This document shows positions 59,671 through 64,000 of a stretch of DNA of 64,000 nt, piece after piece. The position numbers were made by a program, and so were the translations under genes. Within the stretch, counting starts at the first letter, position 1. Each line of letters starts with the position of its first letter. The stretch is from Nucisporomicrobium flavum (GTDB lineage Bacteria > Actinomycetota > Actinomycetes > Mycobacteriales > Micromonosporaceae). Location: positions 304,850-368,849 of the forward strand of contig NZ_JADMLH010000007.1 in the NCBI RefSeq assembly GCF_016464385.1. The letters are read 5' to 3'. The notes under the pieces were generated by a model. It saw only the letters and a program-made list of their open reading frames with translations, was not told where the DNA came from and did not search any database.

Positions 59671-60795
59671 TCAGCGCATCAAGCTCTGCAGACCCGACAC
59701 ACCGAGGATGCGGGCCACGTAGGGCTGCGCGCCGGTCAGGGTCAGCTCAGCCTCTGCCACGGCCGCCGCGGAAGCGGCATCGAGCAGGACCGCCACCCCG
59801 GCCGCGTCCACGAGCGGCACCGCCGCCAGGTCGATGACCAGCCCTCGGCCCGCCAGCGACGAGACGGCGTGCCGCACCACCGTCCGCAGCCGCTCGGCGG
59901 TGTCCCGGTCGACCTCGCCCCGGACCTGGACGGTCACCACACCGCCGCCGGACTGCACCGCGATCTGCATGCCGTGCGGGTCGGTCGGGCCGTTCGCGCC
60001 CTCCCAGCGCGGCAGGGTGTCGTTGAGCATCGCCTCGCGCAGCCATGCCAGCGACCGGCTGAGCAGCCGGGACACGTGCATCTGCGAGATGCCGAGCTCA
60101 ACGGCGATCTCCGCCTGCGTCCGGTTGCCGTAGAAGCGCATCGCGAGCATCCGCCGCTCCCGGGCCGGCAGGCGCAGCAACAGACCGGCGACGGTCAGCT
60201 TGTCGTCGACCATCTCGAGGTCACTGTCCGTGCCGCCCAGCAGGTCACCGAACTCGGCGGCCCCGTCACCGCCCGCGGGGGCGTTGAGCGACGACGGCGA
60301 ATACCCGGCAGCGGACTCCAGGGCCTCCAGCACGGCCGGCAGCGACACGTTGAGCCGCGCGGCGATCTCGGCCGGCGTAGGCGTGCGGGACAGCTCCGTG
60401 GTCAGCACCATCGAGGCGTGCCCGACCTCCAGGCTCAGGTCCTGCACCCGCCGCGGCACGTGCACCCCCCACGTCCGGTCACGGAAGTGCCGCTTGATCT
60501 CACCGGAGATCGTGATGACCGCGTACGCCGTGAAGGAGCCGCGCTCGGGGTCGTACCGGTCGATCGCCTTCACCAGGCCGAGCCGGGCGACCTGCTCGAG
60601 GTCCTCGAGATTCTCGCCCCGCCCGCGGTACCGGCGCGCCATGCGACCGGCGAACGGCAGGCAGATCCGCGTCAGCTCGTCACGCAACGCCGCCCGCGCG
60701 GGACCCGAGGCGCCGGCGATCCGCGTGGCGTAGTCCACGGCGGCGGCGTCGAGGTCTTCGAGGACGCGCGTCGATGAGTCCTCCTGTGCAGGCAT
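59671..60795 (-). CDS. SigB/SigF-family RNA polymerase sigma factor fused to a STAS domain
   Basis: 374 residues. Sigma region 2 (about 40-110; ENLEDLEQVARLGLVKAIDRYDPERGSFTAYA), region 3 (about 118-195) and region 4 (about 200-255; RTQAEIAVELGISQMHVSRLLSRSL) are complete, followed by a full STAS domain (276-374). STAS proteins normally free this class of sigma from anti-sigma factors, so here the antagonist is built in. Its motif reads Asp330-Ala-Ala-Gly333, lacking the phosphorylatable Ser, so it should be permanently in the unphosphorylated-like state. ATG at 60795 follows GGGAGAG; the open frame extends to 60951 without support. The two STAS-ATPase genes converge on it. Confidence 0.9.
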   Translation of the reverse strand: MPAQEDSSTRVLEDLDAAAVDYATRIAGASGPARAALRDELTRICLPFAGRMARRYRGRGENLEDLEQVARLGLVKAIDRYDPERGSFTAYAVITISGEIKRHFRDRTWGVHVPRRVQDLSLEVGHASMVLTTELSRTPTPAEIAARLNVSLPAVLEALESAAGYSPSSLNAPAGGDGAAEFGDLLGGTDSDLEMVDDKLTVAGLLLRLPARERRMLAMRFYGNRTQAEIAVELGISQMHVSRLLSRSLAWLREAMLNDTLPRWEGANGPTDPHGMQIAVQSGGGVVTVQVRGEVDRDTAERLRTVVRHAVSSLAGRGLVIDLAAVPLVDAAGVAVLLDAASAAAVAEAELTLTGAQPYVARILGVSGLQSLMR

Positions 60796-61027
60796 GCTGC
60801 TCTCTCCCAGCCGGTGCGACAGATCATGACCGTGATGCGCGGCCACTGCTCCAGCGATATCGCGATATGACACGAACCGGCGGCGATCACGTGCCCGTCG
60901 GCGACCCAGTTCGCGGACGCTACTGCCCCCGGCGCGCCGGGCTAAACACACCCTCCGGATCGGTGACGCTCAGTGTACGCCCGAACACGGCCGTACCCGT
61001 GGACGTGGCCGGGATGTCACCCGTCCG
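60796..61027. other. Intergenic region upstream of sigma gene
   Basis: 232 bases between the start of the sigma gene and the stop of the Pro-rich gene, both on the minus strand. It contains CGATATCGCGATATGACACG, with GATATCGCGATAT forming a dyad, which could be a regulatory site or the promoter of the sigma gene. No gene is supported. Confidence 0.4.
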
Positions 61028-63631
61028 TCACTGCTGCGGGCGCTGCGGGAGACCGCTCGGCGCGCCGTCCCCGTCGGCCTCCGGCGCACCCGGCTCAGCG
61101 TCCCGAGGCGGCGCGGCGGGTGCCTGACCCGCGGACTCCGGCTGCAGGGGCCGGTTGAGCTGGCCCATCTGCGGCGGCTCCAGCGGCGGACGGTTCGGCC
61201 GCGAAGGTGGCTGCTGCCCGGGTCCGGCGGCCGCGCCGGATCCGAACGGCGTCCGTCCGAGGCCCGACGGGGTGTTCGGACCCGGGCTGTCCACGCCCTG
61301 GACGGGATGGCCCAGGCCGGAGGGGGCGCCCTGACCGGGACGGCCCGGGCCGGACGGCGCGCCCTGAGCGGGGCGGCCCAGGCCCGACGGCGGCTCGGCG
61401 TCCGGGGCGGGACGGCCCAGACCCGACGGGGCTTCAGCGTCCGGGGCGGGACGGCCGAAGGCGGACTGCGGCGCGGCCGGGGCGGGACGACCGGGACCGG
61501 ACTGCGGTACGGCACGGCCGAGGCCCGAGGGTGACTCGGCCTCCTGGCCAGGACGGCCCAGCCCCGACGGTGACTGGGCCTCCGGGGCGGGACGGCGCAG
61601 GCCGGAGGGTGACTGGGCGTCCTGCGCGGGACGGCCCAGACCCGCCGGCGACTGGGCATCCTGCGCGGGACGTCCCAGGCCCGACGGCGACTGGGCGTCC
61701 TGTGCGGGACGGCCGAGGCCGGAGGGCATGGCCGTCGCCGGGGCGGACGGGTGACCCGGAGCCGTCGGCGCGCCGGAGGCCACCGGTGGGCGGCCGAGGC
61801 CGGACGGTGCCGCCTGACCGGGAGCCGTCGGTGAGCCGGCGGCGGGCGGCGTGGGGGCGCCGGGCGGGCGCAGGAACGCGGACGAAAGATCGGGGCGGCC
61901 CGGCTCCGGGACCGGCCGGCCCCCGGACGCCGACTCGGGCACGGCGGGCGCCGGCGCCGCCGGACCGGACATCGGCGCCGCCGGACCGGACATCGACGCG
62001 GCCGGACCGGACATCGGCGCCGCCGGGCCGGGCAGGCCTGACCCGGGCGCGGGCGGTGCGGCGTTGCCGGGCGCGGCCGGGGCGTGTGCCTGGGCGCCCG
62101 CGTGCGGCGAATCCCAGCCGGAAGCAGGCGCGATGGGACCCGGCGCGGGCACGGTACCGGGACCCGGCGCGGTTGAACCCGACCCGGGCGGGGTCGGGCC
62201 CGGGGCATGCGGGGTTGAACCTGGCGCGGTCAGGCCCGGGGCAGGGGTGGACGGACCCGAGGCTGGGGCGGAGGCTCCCGGCGCAGGGGCCCCGGGAGCA
62301 GAGGCGGGCCGGCCGGCTGCAGGCGCAGCGGAACCCGCACCGGGCGCCGCGCCCGGAGCCGGCTCCGGGGGACGCGCCGAGGGGGTGAAGCGGGGCGCGT
62401 CCAGGGGACGGTTCTGCTGGACGAACAGGGGCGGGCCGAGCAGCAGCGGGTCCATGTCCGCGATGTCACGGGCCGTGGGAGCGCCCGGGGCCGGTTGGGC
62501 GGACGACTGCGCCGGCCCGGGCTGCCGGGCCGGCTGCTGCGGTCCGGGCCCCCCGGGCGCGGGCATGCGCGATCCGGTGGCCTCCGGCCCCGGCGGCCGG
62601 GAAGCCGGGGTGGCCGGCGCGGACGGCGAGGCGCCAGGACCGGCCGGCGCAGGCGGCCAGGCACCCGAACCACCCGGCGCGGACGGCGAGCCACCAGGAC
62701 CGCCCGGCGCAGGCGGCCAGGCACCCGAACCACCCGGCGCGGACGGCGAGGCGCCAGGACCGGCCGGCGCGGGCGGCCAGGCGCCGGGGGCGGCCGGCGG
62801 CGGCGACTGGCCGCCGAACGACTCCGGCGCGGACATCCAGTCCCGGGCCGGCTCCGACCCGGGCTGCCGGTCCCCGGGCGGCTCCGGGGCGGACGCCCAC
62901 TTCCCGGGCAGGTCAGGGCCGGACGGCTGGCCACCGGCTGCACCCGGCCCGGACGCCCGCTCCCCCGGCGGGCCGGACGGCGGGAACAACCGGCCGGGAG
63001 AAGCCGGCTCGGGCCTGGCACCGGCGTCCGCAGGCTGCGGCGAGGCCGGCTGGTCCGGACCGGCGGCGGGTTCCGGGGACGAGGACTCCGGGATCAGACC
63101 GGCCCGGGCGGCGAACGGGATGAAGCCCTCCGGGGCCCGGGCGGGCGGCTCGGTGCCCCGGGCCGGGTCGGCAGGGTCCGGTGCGGTCAGCCAGGCGGGT
63201 GCCGGGAGCTCCTCGGCGGGCGGGGTGAACGACGGTACGTCGCCGCGGGGCGGGTTCGCCGGCGGGAAGGCCGGTGCCGAGGCGGCCGGGGCGAATGCGG
63301 ACGCCACCGGCGGGGTCGAGGGCGTCGGTACCGGCCCGGAGTCGAGCCGGACGGTGGCCTGCTGCGCGCCGGAGGCCGGGAGGCCGAGCGGGGAGGGCCC
63401 GAGGCCGCCGCGGGCCGCCTCGATCAGGCCGGACGACTCGGCCAGGCCGGCCGCCTCCACGACCTCGGCCGCGGCCCGGCCGGCCGCGCAGGGCAGGGGT
63501 TCGCCGCAGACCGGGCAGATCGTGATGCCGTCGTGCGGTCCGCGTCCGCCGGCGTGCGCCTGGACCATCTCCCAGGCCGTCCGCGCGAGCACGCTCTGCG
63601 GATTGATGTACTGCGTACCGATCGTGGCCAT
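61028..63631 (-). CDS. Giant Pro/Gly/Ala-rich repeat protein with short conserved N-terminal domain
   Basis: 867 residues. Residues 1-80 look like a real domain (MATIGTQYINPQSVLARTAW..., Cys39, Cys42, Cys48 in CPVCGEPLPC, a possible zinc site). The rest is low complexity: blocks of GGSGAWPPAPAGPGASPSAP near residues 255-345, then Pro/Ala-rich sequence, then at least a dozen PSGLGRPAQDAQS-type units in the last 250 residues. No signal peptide or membrane helix, so it is cytoplasmic or exported by an unusual route. It may be a disordered scaffold. The third-base composition stays high in G+C throughout. Similar proteins exist in Actinoplanes by style, unverified. Confidence 0.75.
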   Translation of the reverse strand: MATIGTQYINPQSVLARTAWEMVQAHAGGRGPHDGITICPVCGEPLPCAAGRAAAEVVEAAGLAESSGLIEAARGGLGPSPLGLPASGAQQATVRLDSGPVPTPSTPPVASAFAPAASAPAFPPANPPRGDVPSFTPPAEELPAPAWLTAPDPADPARGTEPPARAPEGFIPFAARAGLIPESSSPEPAAGPDQPASPQPADAGARPEPASPGRLFPPSGPPGERASGPGAAGGQPSGPDLPGKWASAPEPPGDRQPGSEPARDWMSAPESFGGQSPPPAAPGAWPPAPAGPGASPSAPGGSGAWPPAPGGPGGSPSAPGGSGAWPPAPAGPGASPSAPATPASRPPGPEATGSRMPAPGGPGPQQPARQPGPAQSSAQPAPGAPTARDIADMDPLLLGPPLFVQQNRPLDAPRFTPSARPPEPAPGAAPGAGSAAPAAGRPASAPGAPAPGASAPASGPSTPAPGLTAPGSTPHAPGPTPPGSGSTAPGPGTVPAPGPIAPASGWDSPHAGAQAHAPAAPGNAAPPAPGSGLPGPAAPMSGPAASMSGPAAPMSGPAAPAPAVPESASGGRPVPEPGRPDLSSAFLRPPGAPTPPAAGSPTAPGQAAPSGLGRPPVASGAPTAPGHPSAPATAMPSGLGRPAQDAQSPSGLGRPAQDAQSPAGLGRPAQDAQSPSGLRRPAPEAQSPSGLGRPGQEAESPSGLGRAVPQSGPGRPAPAAPQSAFGRPAPDAEAPSGLGRPAPDAEPPSGLGRPAQGAPSGPGRPGQGAPSGLGHPVQGVDSPGPNTPSGLGRTPFGSGAAAGPGQQPPSRPNRPPLEPPQMGQLNRPLQPESAGQAPAAPPRDAEPGAPEADGDGAPSGLPQRPQQ
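61230..61740 (-). repeat. 36-42 bp coding repeats (SGLGRP units)
   Basis: About a dozen units with GGACGGCCCAGGCC/CGACGG-type sequence on the plus strand encode PSGLGRPxxxA motifs; three neighbouring units (about 61616-61733) are almost identical, encoding AQDAQSPSGLGRP. Confidence 0.8.
62590..62790 (-). repeat. 60-bp coding repeats (GSGAWPPAP units)
   Basis: Three to four 60-base units with GGCGCAGGCGGCCAGGCACC (plus strand) encode SGAWPPAPxGPGxSPSAPG segments of the Pro-rich protein. Confidence 0.8.
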
Positions 63632-63679
63632 GCCGTTCGCACCCCCGTAGCTCGCCTGCGACAGGCGTCACCGGTCCAG

Positions 63680-63692
63680 TTCACCGTGAACC
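63680..63692. promoter_or_regulatory. Palindrome GTTCAC-C-GTGAAC
   Basis: A perfect 6-base dyad around one central base lies 49 bases upstream of the Pro-rich gene and 88 bases upstream of the CDGSH gene, between divergent starts. It fits an operator for a dimeric regulator. Confidence 0.45.
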
Positions 63693-63780
63693 GGGCAGCT
63701 CCGCGCCGCTTTCGCGCAATCGGTAGACGTACGGGTCGGTGCGGGTTTCCGGGTGGGGTCCGCCGGGCAACCGCTGCGGC

Positions 63781-64000
63781 ATGAGTGTTGCGGCTGATGA
63801 CCACGGGGCGACGATCATCCCGTACGAGGATGGTCCGTACCTGCTGCGCGGGAACTTCACGTTGCGCACCCCGGACGGGGAGGTCATCGAGCCGGGGCGG
63901 GGCACGGTCGCGCTGTGCCGCTGCGGCAAGTCCGCGATCAAGCCTTTCTGCGACGGTACGCACAAGGCCATCGGCTTCCGCGCCGGAACCCGCCGGGACT
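63781..64000 (+). CDS. CDGSH iron-sulfur domain protein, cut by window edge
   Basis: The frame from ATG 63781 runs open to the end of the window (73 codons seen). It encodes ATIIPYEDGPYLLRGNFTLR and then LCRCGKSAIKPFCDGTHKAIGF, the CDGSH-type [2Fe-2S] motif with three Cys and one His as ligands. Such small proteins carry redox-active clusters with roles in iron or redox handling. It is divergent from the Pro-rich gene. The C-terminus is outside the window. Confidence 0.92.
   Translation, partial: MSVAADDHGATIIPYEDGPYLLRGNFTLRTPDGEVIEPGRGTVALCRCGKSAIKPFCDGTHKAIGFRAGTRRD

Overview
The window is about 70% or more G+C and nearly fully coding. It reads as a chromosomal segment of a high-G+C actinomycete, most likely a Micromonosporaceae (Actinoplanes-like) genome. 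The basis is gene content: the Pup-proteasome ATPase ARC, mycothiol ligase MshC, an F420-type luciferase-like enzyme, SecA2, the actinobacterial DUF3090/SCO1664 pair, and PhoB/LuxR/SigB-type regulators. No rRNA, tRNA, CRISPR array, transposase, integrase or phage gene was seen. The genus is inferred from style and was not tested by any search.

Layout. 1-6.5 kb: the actinobacterial proteasome neighbourhood (arc, ferredoxin, a conserved protein, trmI, an M50 protease, a RecB-like nuclease), with arc reading towards the left edge where dop/pup/prcBA would be expected. 6.5-12.8 kb: orphan LuxR-type response regulator, MacB/FtsX-type ABC exporter, HAD phosphatase, neutral zinc metallopeptidase. 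13-18.8 kb: aldo/keto reductase, DUF2071 protein, two uncharacterised membrane proteins and a CDP-alcohol phosphatidyltransferase, set among several families of degenerate tandem repeats. 18.8-27.1 kb: a purine phosphoribosyltransferase paralogue, a split-barrel flavin protein, a PAC2 protein, GntR and MarR regulators, an Old Yellow Enzyme with a double operator, a two-component pair. 27.1-33.1 kb: mshC with its conserved companions, F420 and NADPH oxidoreductases. 33.3-37.1 kb: M20 peptidase, hemerythrin-like protein, LysR. 37.2-44.8 kb: a ClpB/ClpC-type AAA+ protein, a NYN/PIN-like protein, and a four-gene operon built around a three-domain FtsK/SpoIIIE-like ATPase. 44.8-46.3 kb: a JmjC/cupin oxygenase directly behind a tiny Gly/Asp-rich repeat peptide. 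46.4-53.6 kb: housekeeping and small regulatory genes (two DUF72 proteins, class IV aminotransferase, DksA/TraR, degenerate uridine kinase, winged-helix regulator, cupin, ankyrin, DUF3500). 53.6-60.8 kb: SecA2, an ABC exporter, and a partner-switching stress module (two STAS-ATPase fusions, a PAS-like fragment, and a sigma factor fused to STAS). 61-64 kb: a very long Pro/Gly-rich repeat protein and a CDGSH protein cut by the window edge.

Genes that appear to work together: the response regulator and ABC exporter; the histidine kinase and response regulator (GTGA overlap); MarR and the flavin oxidoreductase (shared operator region); DUF3090 and the SCO1664-like kinase-fold protein (GTGA overlap) ahead of mshC; the FtsK-like four-gene operon; the repeat peptide and the JmjC oxygenase; and the STAS/anti-sigma/sigma group. 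A recurring feature is a TANNNT-like -10 hexamer only 6-8 bases before the start codon at about 17 genes, which predicts many leaderless mRNAs.

The best candidates for something undescribed are the repeat peptide plus JmjC oxygenase (46348-44766, minus strand), which looks like a peptide-modification locus, and the FtsK-like operon (40207-44755). Both are inferences from sequence layout and need homology searches.
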